Below the pieces are notes generated by a model. It had not been told where the DNA came from, searched no databases, and saw only the letters and a list, made by a program, of their open reading frames with translations. Positions 1 to 8,372 of a stretch of 64,000 bases of DNA are shown one piece after another. The translations under genes were made by a program, and so were the position numbers. The stretch is from a virus, in IMG/VR virus record IMGVR_UViG_3300020185_003648, positions 1 through 64,000 of that record; one strand, given 5' to 3'. The stretch's first letter is position 1; every line of letters starts with the position of its first letter.

Positions 1-634
1 CGTCGGTGCTAATTGTTGGATTCGCAATTGTTCATATATACTCGTTTCTTTGTCGAGAAAGGCTTGGAATGCACATGCAGGGGCATACCATACCCGAATC
101 ATGCTTAGGTTACTCGCCTACATCGTTCCACACATCATGTTACATTACTAACCAATATAGTGTAGAGTTATACCCTACGTACGCATGTGTTACCTTAGTA
201 CACCTACGACGAGCGAGAATCAATGTTTAAATGCGATGGGGGATGATTAATGATAGGTTGGGGTGGAGCGGTACACCTATCGTTTATACCGTTGTTATAC
301 TCCGAACCTCAACGTGTTAGGGTGTACTATTGTACCCTATTTATCCAGTTCTTGTTTAATGATATACACTATTGTAGTAACGAGCCATGCGAATGTTATA
401 CCGATTACTATTACCCACATGCCGTTTGTCGTTTATTGTTATATATGCGTTTATATCGCATGTATGCACGTAATTTGCGCGTGGCAATGTGTACCAATTC
501 ACCCGATGGGTTATACGATAATTTGAGGCGTGTTGGGCGATGTAATGATTGCATTATTGGGGTTTGGATATACGTATTATGACACATTCAAATCTACGGA
601 AAAGAAGAGAGTCTTGAGTCTATTCGTCGTTGTT
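1..634. other. Compositionally atypical stretch without a convincing gene
   Basis: This is the only long gap in the window. Its GC content is visibly higher (about 43% over the first 300 bases by hand count) than in the AT-rich flanking genes. It is rich in CG, TAC and GTA and poor in A-runs. Two plus-strand frames stay open (250-582 and 263-526), but their products are Cys/Tyr-rich and nearly lysine-free, unlike every real protein nearby. No tRNA, hairpin terminator or promoter of the local type was recognised. It could be a non-coding or structural region, recently acquired DNA, or an assembly edge; the sequence alone does not decide. Confidence 0.5.
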
Positions 635-1204
635 TTATTTACTGAGATTATTATGTGCTTTGTTTTTATTATTTGCTTTCCAATTTAGTTTATCGCTTTT
701 TTGTCTATTTTCTTCCCAATATAATGGTTGTAAATTAGTATAGTGATTTAATTCATAAACTTCGTTTACCGTTTTAGCGCTTACCATTGGTTTTATATGA
801 TCGACTTCCCAATATGAACCGTAGTTGTCCCAATTCATTTTATCGTCGAATTGCGTTTCTAAATGCTGTTTTAACGTATTCCAATCGCAACCGATTGCTT
901 TATTCAATGTTGAAGATTTAGAATACCCATTTAATTTTACCGATATTGATAATCTACTTCTTATACTTCGTTTTATTTTTTGAATGGGGGTAAGATTATT
1001 TTGATATTTTCTATTATATTCTTTACGTGATATTCTCCCTCCATTATCTAACCATTCCCTTCGATGTTTTTTCTCAAGTTGAGGATTTAATTTCCTATAT
1101 TCCTTTACACAAGTTTTACAATGGGAATGTTTGTATTGTTTATTATTGTGATACTCACTTAATGGTTTTTCTACAGAACATTTAGTACATATTTTTGTTG
1201 ACAT
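635..1204 (-). CDS. HNH homing-type endonuclease
   Basis: A 189-residue HNH nuclease of the free-standing phage type. The N-terminus has a zinc-ribbon-like pair (CTKC near residue 6 and CKTC near residue 29). The HNH core lies near residues 130-170: WEVDHIKP, then NLQPLYWEENRQKS, giving the DH, N and N..K landmarks of the fold. Such enzymes make site-specific DNA breaks and spread with or without introns. No interrupted gene is visible beside it, so it is probably free-standing. ATG start at 1204; it is the last recognisable gene before the anomalous left edge. Confidence 0.8.
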   Translation of the reverse strand: MSTKICTKCSVEKPLSEYHNNKQYKHSHCKTCVKEYRKLNPQLEKKHRREWLDNGGRISRKEYNRKYQNNLTPIQKIKRSIRSRLSISVKLNGYSKSSTLNKAIGCDWNTLKQHLETQFDDKMNWDNYGSYWEVDHIKPMVSAKTVNEVYELNHYTNLQPLYWEENRQKSDKLNWKANNKNKAHNNLSK

Positions 1205-1313
1205 GATAAAAGAATGCTAGTGGCGTTCGATGGTGGAGCATCTACTAACCAATAGCATTTAAGTTTGTTTTTAATATTGCATACTCCACTATGCGGGTAT
1301 ACATATTATAAAC

Positions 1314-1439
1314 TTATTTTTTATTATTGGTTTTGTTATTTGCTTTATCTAATTTCTGCTGGAGAAACTGAATTTGTTTTTTGTCCTCGTTATTTGCTTT
1401 TAGTTCGAGTATTTTATTTATTATTTTGTTTTGGTTCAT
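1314..1439 (-). CDS. Small Lys/Asn/Gln-rich hypothetical protein
   Basis: A 41-residue frame starting MNQNKIINKIL, rich in K, N, Q and E with a heptad-like pattern that suggests a short coiled coil. It begins 12 bases after the stop of the upstream nuclease-like gene and fills an otherwise empty gap on the coding strand. No homology is recognised. Function unknown; it could be non-functional sequence. Confidence 0.4.
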   Translation of the reverse strand: MNQNKIINKILELKANNEDKKQIQFLQQKLDKANNKTNNKK

Positions 1440-1451
1440 TTGGTGCCCCGT

Positions 1452-1823
1452 TTATTTATTAAATATTTCGTTTAATATTTTTTCATTTTGTTTATTACCA
1501 ATTCTAAATTCACTTACACCCGATACTTTTTCCGCAATTGAAAATTGTTTTTTACCTAGTTTTCTATGTACTTTTTTTTCGAATTTAATCGCTTGTTCTC
1601 TTGTCTTGAATTGTTTTATACCCATTAAATGAATATCACCCCATAGTTTAACCCATGCCAAATCACCTTCACGTGCTTCATTTTCTCTAATACGAGATTC
1701 TTCAAAACCATATTGATGACCTACTTTATATAACACACCCCAATATCTTGGACCGCCAAAGAGTTGTATGCCTTTACCTTTATAATTTCTTAAATCATAC
1801 CAATAAACACTATACTCTTCCAT
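1452..1823 (-). CDS. Possible GIY-YIG/T5orf172-like nuclease
   Basis: A 123-residue protein. Near residues 28-35 it has YWGVLYKVG, resembling the paired strands of GIY-YIG proteins. A basic helix with Arg follows (ESRIRENEAREG), then FKTREQAIKFEKKVHRKL near residue 85, which resembles the E..xH segment of T5orf172/MUG113-type GIY-YIG domains. This is motif-level resemblance only. With the HNH gene next door it would make a small mobile-nuclease neighbourhood. Its ATG lies 2 bases after the stop of the preceding small gene. Confidence 0.45.
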   Translation of the reverse strand: MEEYSVYWYDLRNYKGKGIQLFGGPRYWGVLYKVGHQYGFEESRIRENEAREGDLAWVKLWGDIHLMGIKQFKTREQAIKFEKKVHRKLGKKQFSIAEKVSGVSEFRIGNKQNEKILNEIFNK

Positions 1824-1825
1824 TG

Positions 1826-1978
1826 CTATTTAAATATATAATACTTATTTAATACATTACCTTTGTCATCAATTAACTCGACCGGCTCCGGATCTCCAAG
1901 CGCATTTAAGTCGTTCATCTTGTCTTGATGATTTGTTAATATATGATCAATTGTTGATTGCATGTAAATTAAACTCAT
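1826..1978 (-). CDS. Small hypothetical protein (50 aa)
   Basis: The frame starts MSLIYMQSTIDHIL and ends KYYIFK. Its ATG overlaps the TGA of the upstream gene as ATGA, and its TAG lies 2 bases before the next ATG, the spacing seen throughout this genome. That packing is the main support. The middle is acidic (DPEPVELIDDKG). No family recognised. Confidence 0.6.
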   Translation of the reverse strand: MSLIYMQSTIDHILTNHQDKMNDLNALGDPEPVELIDDKGNVLNKYYIFK

Positions 1979-2184
1979 ATCTCGTTTACATCTAAATTTG
2001 TACCCATTATGGCGTTAAAATCATCTACTTTATCTGTCATTAAACAATAGAATGCTACGCCAATTAAATCTCTATGTTCTTCACAAAATGCCAAACCCGC
2101 TATATCCAAATCCGGGCTGTATCTTCCCACGGCTGGTTTTTTACATTTATGACATACTGCTTCGGGTGTATCTGTTTTAGGCAT
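1975..2184 (-). CDS. Small CxxC zinc-binding-like protein
   Basis: A 69-residue protein with CHKCKK near residue 11 and CEEH near residue 34, a plausible Cys/His zinc site in a short treble-clef or ribbon. No catalytic motif is seen. It overlaps the next small gene by four bases (ATGA), suggesting co-translation. Function unknown. Confidence 0.6.
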   Translation of the reverse strand: MPKTDTPEAVCHKCKKPAVGRYSPDLDIAGLAFCEEHRDLIGVAFYCLMTDKVDDFNAIMGTNLDVNEI

Positions 2185-2193
2185 AAGGTTCTA

Positions 2194-2601
2194 TTATTTT
2201 TTAGGCATTGTTAAACCTCCAATATAGTTACCATCTTCTAAATGTTCAAATGGATTTTCATCTGCTCTATTATAATCATCTTCTAGTCTTATGATATCGT
2301 CTTCTCCGAAATAAGTTCCTGTTTGTACTTCAACAAATTGTACTATTTCATCTGTTTCATTCCAAGCCCTATGTTTTGCACCTAATGGTATAAAAATTGA
2401 TTGGCCTACTTCTCTAAATATTTTTTCATCATCCAAAACGATAGTTAAATTGCCTTTTACCACTGTCCATTGTTCTTGACGTTTTGTATGGTATTGGTAG
2501 GATAATTTTTGCCCTGGGGCTACTGTTATACGTTTTACTTTACATTCGGGAGCATCAAGTAATACTTCATACATACCCCATGGTCTAGATTCTATTTCCA
2601 T
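2194..2601 (-). CDS. Cupin, mannose-6-phosphate isomerase type II-like
   Basis: A 135-residue single cupin domain. The opening RPWGMYE, then KRITVAPGQKLSYQYH, a QWTVVKGN segment and IPLGAKHRAWN resemble the C-terminal isomerase domain of ManC/type II phosphomannose isomerases, with metal-ligand His/Gln/His positions visible. In that family the domain interconverts fructose-6-P and mannose-6-P. If active here, it could feed the phosphomannomutase and GDP-fucose genes elsewhere in the window. It lacks the fused nucleotidyltransferase of ManC, so other cupin roles remain possible. Confidence 0.7.
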   Translation of the reverse strand: MEIESRPWGMYEVLLDAPECKVKRITVAPGQKLSYQYHTKRQEQWTVVKGNLTIVLDDEKIFREVGQSIFIPLGAKHRAWNETDEIVQFVEVQTGTYFGEDDIIRLEDDYNRADENPFEHLEDGNYIGGLTMPKK

Positions 2602-2603
2602 AA

Positions 2604-2975
2604 TTACAATTTGAATATTTTGTTCAGTCTTGCGCTCCCCACCATACCATATGTTTTTAATTTGGTATGTAAGTCAAATGGTAAGTATTGGTTCCATTCT
2701 TCAACTACTTCCTTGCTAAAGCCCTTAGGGTGTTTAGCAAATTCTCTAACGTCAGCAATTATTTCACCTGGGCATTCTAAATCCTCTATTGGATGTTCAT
2801 TTTTGCTATACCATTGTTGGTAGTTAGATAAGCTTTGATTGTCTTTGTTTATTAACTTAGCGATAGCTGATACAATGTCAGCATATTCGTTTTCGGTTTG
2901 TTCATCACCGTTGTCAATTGCTTCGATGTAAACTTTTCTTGCTTCTGCTAATTCTCTTTCTAATTCTGTTGCCAT
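2604..2975 (-). CDS. Hypothetical protein (123 aa)
   Basis: A soluble, mostly helical-looking protein. The first 50 residues are acidic and coiled-coil-like (ELERELAEARKVY), followed by a Trp/Tyr-containing C-terminal half. It is the first gene after the composite promoter at 3006-3036. The leader between promoter and ATG is AT-rich and ends AAAGGTT just before the start. Function not recognised. Confidence 0.75.
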   Translation of the reverse strand: MATELERELAEARKVYIEAIDNGDEQTENEYADIVSAIAKLINKDNQSLSNYQQWYSKNEHPIEDLECPGEIIADVREFAKHPKGFSKEVVEEWNQYLPFDLHTKLKTYGMVGSARLNKIFKL

Positions 2976-3005
2976 AACCTTTATATTTTTATAATTTTAA
3001 CTCGG

Positions 3006-3036
3006 TAAATATACGAAGGCTGCCTATGGCAGCCAA
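3006..3036 (-). promoter_or_regulatory. Composite terminator/promoter element A
   Basis: On the minus strand: TTG (3036-3034), a 20-nt spacer, then TATATTTA (3013-3006) inside CGTATATTTAC. The spacer contains a 7-bp hairpin, GGCTGCC/GGCAGCC with a 3-nt loop (3018-3034), just after the stop of the upstream oxygenase. The layout matches the Bacteroidetes TTG/TAnnTTTG promoter. The hairpin probably ends the upstream unit. The box is 31 bases from the next ATG. Confidence 0.7.
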
Positions 3037-3047
3037 ATATTTTCGTA

Positions 3048-3605
3048 TTAAAGTGTAAATTTATTTTCTCGGACCCAGAATATTAATATCCATTTTTCAC
3101 CTTCAGTTACAGGTAATCCTGCATGCAATGAATCTTTATATGGTACGCCGTTTTTATCTACGTTATCCCAAACTACTACTTTACCTAATTCGGGGTGGGT
3201 AGTTTGGTCTATATTTGGAAAGTGCGTTTCACCTCCCTTAGGTACATCATTTAAATAGAATAATACACTGTATCTTCTTTGTCCACCTTTAGCTACTTCT
3301 TCATTATAATATTCTTCACCTTCAATAAAGTAGTCATAATGCACTTTATATTCACCTCCTTGAGTGTAGTATACAACATGAGGTGCTTCTTGATTTTCAA
3401 TTGGTAGACGAGTTAAACTCGCTACAATTGTTTTTATTTCATGTAATAAAGTATCATAATCAAATAACCAAGTACCTTGTGCCACTCTATAATTGTCTAA
3501 TTCATTACCACCTAATAATCCCGCTTGTTCTAAGTATGGAGATGCTAAGTTAATAACGTGTTGACACTCTTCAGGTGTGAGAATTTGTTTATATTCTTGT
3601 ACCAT
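3048..3605 (-). CDS. 2OG-Fe(II) oxygenase, prolyl-4-hydroxylase type
   Basis: A 185-residue protein of the P4Hc family. The metal site is visible as H..D in YKVHYDYF (about residue 110) and a distal His in DSLHAGLPV near residue 160, followed by a Lys (EGEKWIL) at the usual 2-oxoglutarate-binding position. YSVLFYLNDVPKGGETHFP is the typical strand pair between them. Such enzymes hydroxylate proteins or small molecules using Fe(II), O2 and 2-oxoglutarate. The target is unknown; this is one of six or more in the window. Confidence 0.88.
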   Translation of the reverse strand: MVQEYKQILTPEECQHVINLASPYLEQAGLLGGNELDNYRVAQGTWLFDYDTLLHEIKTIVASLTRLPIENQEAPHVVYYTQGGEYKVHYDYFIEGEEYYNEEVAKGGQRRYSVLFYLNDVPKGGETHFPNIDQTTHPELGKVVVWDNVDKNGVPYKDSLHAGLPVTEGEKWILIFWVRENKFTL

Positions 3606-3608
3606 AAT

Positions 3609-3959
3609 CTAATTTTTCCAAAATAATTGTATTGCTAATATACAAAATGCTAAAGCAATACAGGTTAATGACTTTAATGATAAGGGTTCTTTTAAAAATA
3701 TCCAAGTTAAAAACGCAAATAAAATTATACCAATACTAAAACCTATAAATCTACTAGGCCATACCAACCCATTAAACGCCCCAGCTATATGTTTTGTTGC
3801 CATAATTGACCCATATGATACAACTACTCCTACAGATGAAATTAATATAGGATTATCACTTGCCCATTTATTGAAAAATTGTAAGTGAGATTGAAACCAA
3901 ATTACAACTTGAGATGCTATAAAAAATAATATTCCTATTGTTAATGCTTTATAATCCAT
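3609..3959 (-). CDS. Small multi-pass membrane protein, DMT/EamA-like
   Basis: A 116-residue protein with about four hydrophobic segments (near residues 5-22, 40-55, 68-90, 96-113). LKEPLSLKSL before the last segment resembles the half-repeat of EamA/small-multidrug-resistance transporters. It probably sits in the inner membrane, possibly as a dimer, since full DMT carriers have ten helices. The substrate is unknown. Confidence 0.6.
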   Translation of the reverse strand: MDYKALTIGILFFIASQVVIWFQSHLQFFNKWASDNPILISSVGVVVSYGSIMATKHIAGAFNGLVWPSRFIGFSIGIILFAFLTWIFLKEPLSLKSLTCIALAFCILAIQLFWKN

Positions 3960-3978
3960 TATAACTTATTTATGTGAT

Positions 3979-4009
3979 TAAATATAAAAAGGCTCCCTAT
4001 GGGAGCCTA
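3979..4009 (-). promoter_or_regulatory. Composite terminator/promoter element B
   Basis: TATATTTA box at 3986-3979, 20-nt spacer, TAG in place of TTG at 4009-4007. The spacer holds a perfect 7-bp hairpin GGCTCCC/GGGAGCC (3991-4007) followed on the minus strand by TTTTTAT, a good intrinsic terminator for the MANLQ gene upstream. The box is 20 bases from the next ATG. Confidence 0.65.
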
Positions 4010-4039
4010 ATTTTTTTATAAAGTTTTACCTAACCAATA

Positions 4040-4189
4040 TTATAAATCAACACCATTTCCACTTGTATCAGTAGTAATTTTCATTGTATTTGAAGTACTG
4101 TCATACCACAAATTGCCTACTTGGTTTCCAGGAGTAGAATTACTTAAATCCAGATAACCTGTTATAACTGTTGTTTGTAAATTTGCCAT
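4040..4189 (-). CDS. Short MANLQ-family structural protein
   Basis: The MANLQTTVITG start at 4189 is chosen over an upstream in-frame Met at 4252 because both longer neighbours begin the same way. That start also removes an overlap with the preceding gene. The 49-residue product matches only the N-terminal domain of those neighbours (NLWYDSTSNTMKI versus IWFDTSANKLKY) and lacks the kelch-like repeats. It is probably a minimal virion or fibre-associated paralogue, or a remnant of one. Confidence 0.7.
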   Translation of the reverse strand: MANLQTTVITGYLDLSNSTPGNQVGNLWYDSTSNTMKITTDTSGNGVDL

Positions 4190-4221
4190 TGTTTTATGAT
4201 TTAATATTATAAATAATTTGT

Positions 4222-5172
4222 TTAACCTATAGTTTTTACACCTATAGAACAAGTTTGGTTATATTCTTCGGTACATGATACGGATGAAGGAGTACTCCCG
4301 CCTGCAGCTAAACCTGCTCCGGAATCACCTGTTGATGATGGATATCCTCTTCCTAAGGACAAATTACCTCCAGTTGACCATGTTGATCCATTATATTCAA
4401 AAGTAGAACATTGGGCTGGAAATCCACCTCCTCCAAAAGAAACTGCTGCAGTTACGTTTCCTGACATCCCGTGTTGGTATTTTGGAGAAGGCATACAAGC
4501 ACCTTCTGACCAACTGCTACCATCATATATCCAAGTTTTACAGGAAGTAGAATAGGGGAAACCACCAGTTCCTATTGCAGAATTTTGTTCTCCAGTAGCT
4601 CCCATCCCTTCTCTTGCATCTGGGAAGTTACCTGTACATGTCCATGACGAACCATTGTATTCAAAAGTACATAAAATATTACGAAAACCAAAACCTACTG
4701 CGGCATTTTGTTGACCAGCTGAGGCAGCGTCGTCAGCAGTTACAGGAAAGGCTCCTCCAAAAGACCAAGAAGAACCATTATATTCTTGTGTACAAGTATA
4801 AGCACCAACGGGACTAAATCCACCATATTGTAAAGCGGCATTTTGTTGGCCAGTTCCTGTACCTGTGTTTCTAACAGCTCTAGCCATAGCACCTCCCGTA
4901 GCCCATGAACTACCATTATATTCCTCTGTACAGGCAAGAATTGTTGAACCACCAAAGGCTAATCCAGCATTTTGTGTACCTGCTCCTCCAAGTTCATGCC
5001 TAGCAACACTTAAATTTCCTCCTGTACTCCATGTACCTGTACTATATTGTACCGCAGAATATTGTACTTTATTTAAACTTGTATTATACCACACATAACC
5101 CGCATCTGAAGTTACTGGGGAGTTTCCCAGGTGAAGTGAGCCATTTATAGTGGTTGTTTGTAAATTTGCCAT
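4222..5172 (-). CDS. Kelch-like repeat tail/adhesin protein
   Basis: A 316-residue protein. After the MANLQTTTING N-terminus come about five repeats of roughly 45 residues built on EYNGSSWATGG, separated by GxQNAALxFGG segments. The spacing and GG doublets suggest a beta-propeller of the kelch type, as seen in marine phage structural proteins. It probably decorates tail fibres or binds surface glycans. It has no signal peptide, consistent with a virion protein, and is paralogous to the next gene upstream. Confidence 0.75.
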   Translation of the reverse strand: MANLQTTTINGSLHLGNSPVTSDAGYVWYNTSLNKVQYSAVQYSTGTWSTGGNLSVARHELGGAGTQNAGLAFGGSTILACTEEYNGSSWATGGAMARAVRNTGTGTGQQNAALQYGGFSPVGAYTCTQEYNGSSWSFGGAFPVTADDAASAGQQNAAVGFGFRNILCTFEYNGSSWTCTGNFPDAREGMGATGEQNSAIGTGGFPYSTSCKTWIYDGSSWSEGACMPSPKYQHGMSGNVTAAVSFGGGGFPAQCSTFEYNGSTWSTGGNLSLGRGYPSSTGDSGAGLAAGGSTPSSVSCTEEYNQTCSIGVKTIG

Positions 5173-5192
5173 TAGTTAAGTTTTTATTTATA

Positions 5193-6125
5193 TTATAATT
5201 CGCAAGTTGTTATAAATGAACTTCCTTGAACCCATTCTTCAGTAGAAGCACATTCTGCTGCGAAGGCCGTGGCTCTAGTTCCACCACCACCATCATGACT
5301 CTTAGCACAGGACATATTTCCTCCAGCAGACCACGCTATACCATCGAATTCATAAGCTTTATTAGTAGCTGCAGGTGTAAGTCCACCCCAAGCCACTGCT
5401 GAATCTGAAGTTGATGCAGCTACTTTTGGGGATGCAACAGTTATTGGATAATTTGTTCCTGTGGACCATGTACTTCCATTGTATTGATAAACTAAATTTC
5501 TTAGAGTAGAAGGTAATCTACCACCCACTGTTACAGATGAGTTTTGTTGGCCCCCTCCCGCTATACAATTTATTAGAGCATTAGATGGGAGATTTGTTGT
5601 ATTTGACCATGACGAACCATTATATTCAGAAGTAGTGCAGGCATATCCTCCAAATGCTAAACCTGCATTTTGTTGTCCTGATAATCCTCCTTCTTGTCTT
5701 GATTGTGTATCGGTTCCCCCTGTAGCCCAAGAAGATCCATTATATTCCCAGACGGAAGTTCCAATCCAGGTGTGACTTAATGCCGCATTTTGTTCACCTG
5801 TACCTTTATGTAAGTAATCTGATATAAGATAATTTCCTCCATTTGACCATGAGGAGCCATTATATTCTTCTGTAGAATTAGTTTTAGCACTACCAACTTT
5901 ACCATTAAAAATTAAACCTGCATTTTGTTGGCCAGCTCCTCCAATCCAATTTCTTTGACAGCTCATGGTAGTTCCTGCTGACCATGTTCCGGCATTAAAG
6001 GCGGTATATGAATATTTTAATTTGTTAGCAGATGTATCAAACCATATATTTCCTGCATTAGAGGTATTAGCGGTGGTTCCTACTTTTATTGCTCCTGTTA
6101 TAGTAGTACTTTGTAAATTAGCCAT
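5193..6125 (-). CDS. Kelch-like repeat tail/adhesin protein
   Basis: A 310-residue paralogue of the adjacent downstream gene. It starts MANLQSTTITGAIKVG and carries about six EYNGSSW-type blades with GGAGQQNAGL or GTGEQNAAL linkers. Loop residues between blades differ strongly from the neighbour while the framework is kept, the pattern expected of binding-surface diversification. It probably forms a propeller at a fibre tip. The upstream leader holds CATATTTATC, a weak match to the local promoter box. Confidence 0.75.
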   Translation of the reverse strand: MANLQSTTITGAIKVGTTANTSNAGNIWFDTSANKLKYSYTAFNAGTWSAGTTMSCQRNWIGGAGQQNAGLIFNGKVGSAKTNSTEEYNGSSWSNGGNYLISDYLHKGTGEQNAALSHTWIGTSVWEYNGSSWATGGTDTQSRQEGGLSGQQNAGLAFGGYACTTSEYNGSSWSNTTNLPSNALINCIAGGGQQNSSVTVGGRLPSTLRNLVYQYNGSTWSTGTNYPITVASPKVAASTSDSAVAWGGLTPAATNKAYEFDGIAWSAGGNMSCAKSHDGGGGTRATAFAAECASTEEWVQGSSFITTCEL

Positions 6126-6183
6126 TTTTGAATAAATTTGTATCTAGTGATAAATATGAAAAAATAAAATAGGAGATAAAAAA

Positions 6184-7065
6184 TTATATAGAAGATAATA
6201 CTAAATTAATATCCAAAATGTCATTAATATTCATATAAGGGCACTCATGCATATTATTTTCAAATTGAAAATCAAATGTGTACGAGCCTATAAGTTGATT
6301 TGCTCTTTTAGGTAATTTTGCCTCTACATTAGTATGCATTTCATACCCAAATACTTTAGGTGAAGTTCCTATCCATAGAACTGTTGATTTTAAGTTTAAA
6401 GCAGCAGATGCGTGTTGTAAACTTGAATCTATTAATACACGTTTTTTAGAGACAACAAGTAAAGAAAATAATTCCATATTAGACATTTTCTGATCTATTC
6501 GTTCTACACCTTCCAGTTGATATCCATCGGGTCTTGTGATTTGTATAATGTGGTATTGTTGAGAAAATTTTTTAACTATTTCTTGTGCTACTTCAATTGG
6601 AATATCCCTTGTCCAAGAATATGAATATCTTTGGCCTTCCATTGGTCCTCCTCCAGATTGGATAACCATAATGGGTTTTTGTCTTTGCCATAAACCTAAA
6701 AGTAGACCTTGAGCATAATTTGGTATAATAACAGGTAATTGTCCTGTATATTTTAATCCCATTAGATCACACCAATTTTCAAGTAAGTGTTTTTCTTTTG
6801 TAATATGGGTTGTTTGATGATAGGGCTCGTGTTTAGATATAATTACATCTTTACCTTCGATATAGTCTTCATAAAAATAGGGAGATTGACCTAATTGATA
6901 TACTCTATCTACATCTGGGTTGTTTAGATATATTTCTGGCCAAGAGGTCACCATAATGAGCTTTCTATCAGGATAAGTATTTTTAATGGTTTTTACTAAA
7001 GCAGACCCTGCTATATTTTTACCTAAGCCTCCTTGTATGTGCCAAATAAAGTATTTTTCCTCCAT
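6184..7065 (-). CDS. Glycosyltransferase, GT9/heptosyltransferase-like
   Basis: A 293-residue GT-B-type protein. It has an N-terminal GGLGKNIAGSALVKTIK nucleotide-sugar fold segment, IMVIQSGGG near residue 132, and a C-terminal VLIDSSLQHASAALN that matches the donor-site helix of ADP-heptose/GT9 enzymes. It probably transfers a sugar onto host or virion glycans. It abuts the oxygenase upstream with a one-base gap, so the two are probably co-expressed. Confidence 0.75.
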   Translation of the reverse strand: MEEKYFIWHIQGGLGKNIAGSALVKTIKNTYPDRKLIMVTSWPEIYLNNPDVDRVYQLGQSPYFYEDYIEGKDVIISKHEPYHQTTHITKEKHLLENWCDLMGLKYTGQLPVIIPNYAQGLLLGLWQRQKPIMVIQSGGGPMEGQRYSYSWTRDIPIEVAQEIVKKFSQQYHIIQITRPDGYQLEGVERIDQKMSNMELFSLLVVSKKRVLIDSSLQHASAALNLKSTVLWIGTSPKVFGYEMHTNVEAKLPKRANQLIGSYTFDFQFENNMHECPYMNINDILDINLVLSSI

Positions 7066-7066
7066 T

Positions 7067-7708
7067 TTAAAATTTAAGTTCTGTTAGTGATTCTTCATTT
7101 CCCAATCCAATTGATGGTACAATATTGAATGCTAAACTACAACGTGTAGTATCTGTTTTATTTAAAGGAACTGAATGATGTAAATGGGATGGAAATAGAA
7201 GCAAAAGACCAGGTGTAAATTCTACAGAGAATTCAGACCAAGCATATTTTGATTCTCTTTTATCTGCTAACATTTTAGGAGATATATGAGAAACATTCAC
7301 ACCCATTATAGGTTTATGAAATTTTACTGCTGGTGTTTCTTCTACAGGTTCTCCAAAATAAAGTACTCCTGAAATTAGACTATTTGGGTGAGTATGTACC
7401 GTATGGTATTGGCCTGGGTATTTATAGGATATCCAGGATTGGCTGAATTTGTATGAGTTATAATCAAATCCTGAGGTTTTGCCAAATTCGTAGGCTATAT
7501 TTAATATATAATTTCCTAATTGGGCACATTCAGGTTCATTTAATATATAACTATTTTTAGAACGTTCACCATACTCTTCACTGCTTTCTTTGTCAGTTTC
7601 CATTTCTTGTTTGTAAAACCAAGGTACAACCTCTCCTAATTCCTGGGGGAGGATGGTAGTTAAAATTGGTGTTGGAAATATTCCGTGGATTTGATAATCG
7701 ATTGGCAT
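7067..7708 (-). CDS. 2OG-Fe(II) oxygenase (2OG-FeII_Oxy_5 type)
   Basis: A 213-residue protein with YHTVHTHPNSLISGVLYF (HxH.. metal-site strand, near residue 105) and LLLFPSHLHHSVPLN (distal His, near residue 175), followed by TRCSLAFNIV with the Arg expected to bind 2-oxoglutarate. This matches the TIGR02466-like family common in marine phages. The substrate is unknown. It is the first of three consecutive oxygenase genes. Confidence 0.85.
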   Translation of the reverse strand: MPIDYQIHGIFPTPILTTILPQELGEVVPWFYKQEMETDKESSEEYGERSKNSYILNEPECAQLGNYILNIAYEFGKTSGFDYNSYKFSQSWISYKYPGQYHTVHTHPNSLISGVLYFGEPVEETPAVKFHKPIMGVNVSHISPKMLADKRESKYAWSEFSVEFTPGLLLLFPSHLHHSVPLNKTDTTRCSLAFNIVPSIGLGNEESLTELKF

Positions 7709-7753
7709 AATAAATTAAAATTTAATAGTGTATAATTTTACTAATATAATGAT

Positions 7754-8347
7754 TTAACCTTGTATTACAAAATTAAATGCAATAGAAATGCGCTCAGCAT
7801 CTGAATTATTTTTTTCTACAGAGTGTTTCATCCAAGAGGGAAAAATTATTACTTGTCCTGTATTGGGAGAGATACTATAACTATGTGAACTAAAATGGGT
7901 TTTATTTTTTCTATACTTACCTAAAAAGAAACGTGAATTATCGTCTCTATGAATAATTAGATCACCAGTATTAGGGTTGGGTACTTCTACATAATAAACA
8001 GCGGATAGTACAGAATTTTGATGGTCATGAGGGATGTTGTAATCATTTTTCCCATTAATATTTACCCACCAATTTCCCAATACTAAATCATCTATATCTG
8101 TAGTTTGCTTACAATAGTCATTTATAAATAGAGTTAAATCACTAATAAGTTCTTCTAAAGCAGGGGGTAAAGGGTGATGTATGTCGTTGGAATGCCACCC
8201 ACCCTTATTAGAAATTTCTACTCCGGGATCTGTTTGTCTTAATTTTAAGATATATTCTTTTATTGATAAGTTATCAACATTTTCGATGGGTACCTCCCAC
8301 ATTGGGGTTGGGAATAATACTGATTGTTTTGGGTAAAATTTCAACAT
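7754..8347 (-). CDS. 2OG-Fe(II) oxygenase (2OG-FeII_Oxy_5 type)
   Basis: A 197-residue protein. NIPHDHQNSVLSAVYYVE gives the HxD/H metal-binding strand near residue 105. VIIFPSWMKHSVEKN gives the distal His and ERISIAFNF the 2OG-binding Arg strand. It resembles the oxygenase at 36086-36637 (shared GGW, WVNI, distal His and RISIAFNF), so the two are probably paralogues in one phage. Target unknown. Confidence 0.87.
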   Translation of the reverse strand: MLKFYPKQSVLFPTPMWEVPIENVDNLSIKEYILKLRQTDPGVEISNKGGWHSNDIHHPLPPALEELISDLTLFINDYCKQTTDIDDLVLGNWWVNINGKNDYNIPHDHQNSVLSAVYYVEVPNPNTGDLIIHRDDNSRFFLGKYRKNKTHFSSHSYSISPNTGQVIIFPSWMKHSVEKNNSDAERISIAFNFVIQG

Positions 8348-8372
8348 AACATTTATTTATTTTTAAAACATT

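Noticed and set aside
250-582. Plus-strand ORF of 110 codons (with a nested frame at 263-526)
   Set aside because: No lysine, high Cys/Tyr, no start context, no homology pattern, and opposite to all other genes. More likely an effect of the odd base composition.
600-1260. Group I intron around the HNH gene
   Set aside because: No split exon pair was found beside it and no convincing P7/S-type core was recognised by eye.
1265-1632. Plus-strand frames rich in Phe/Leu
   Set aside because: They lie opposite the nuclease-like and small Lys-rich genes and read as complement of Lys/Asn codons.
5185-5192. T4-like late promoter TATAAATA upstream of the kelch-like gene (also seen near 12190)
   Set aside because: Both matches lie only 13 or so bases from the ATG, leaving almost no leader, and occur in AT-rich start regions where such octamers arise by chance.
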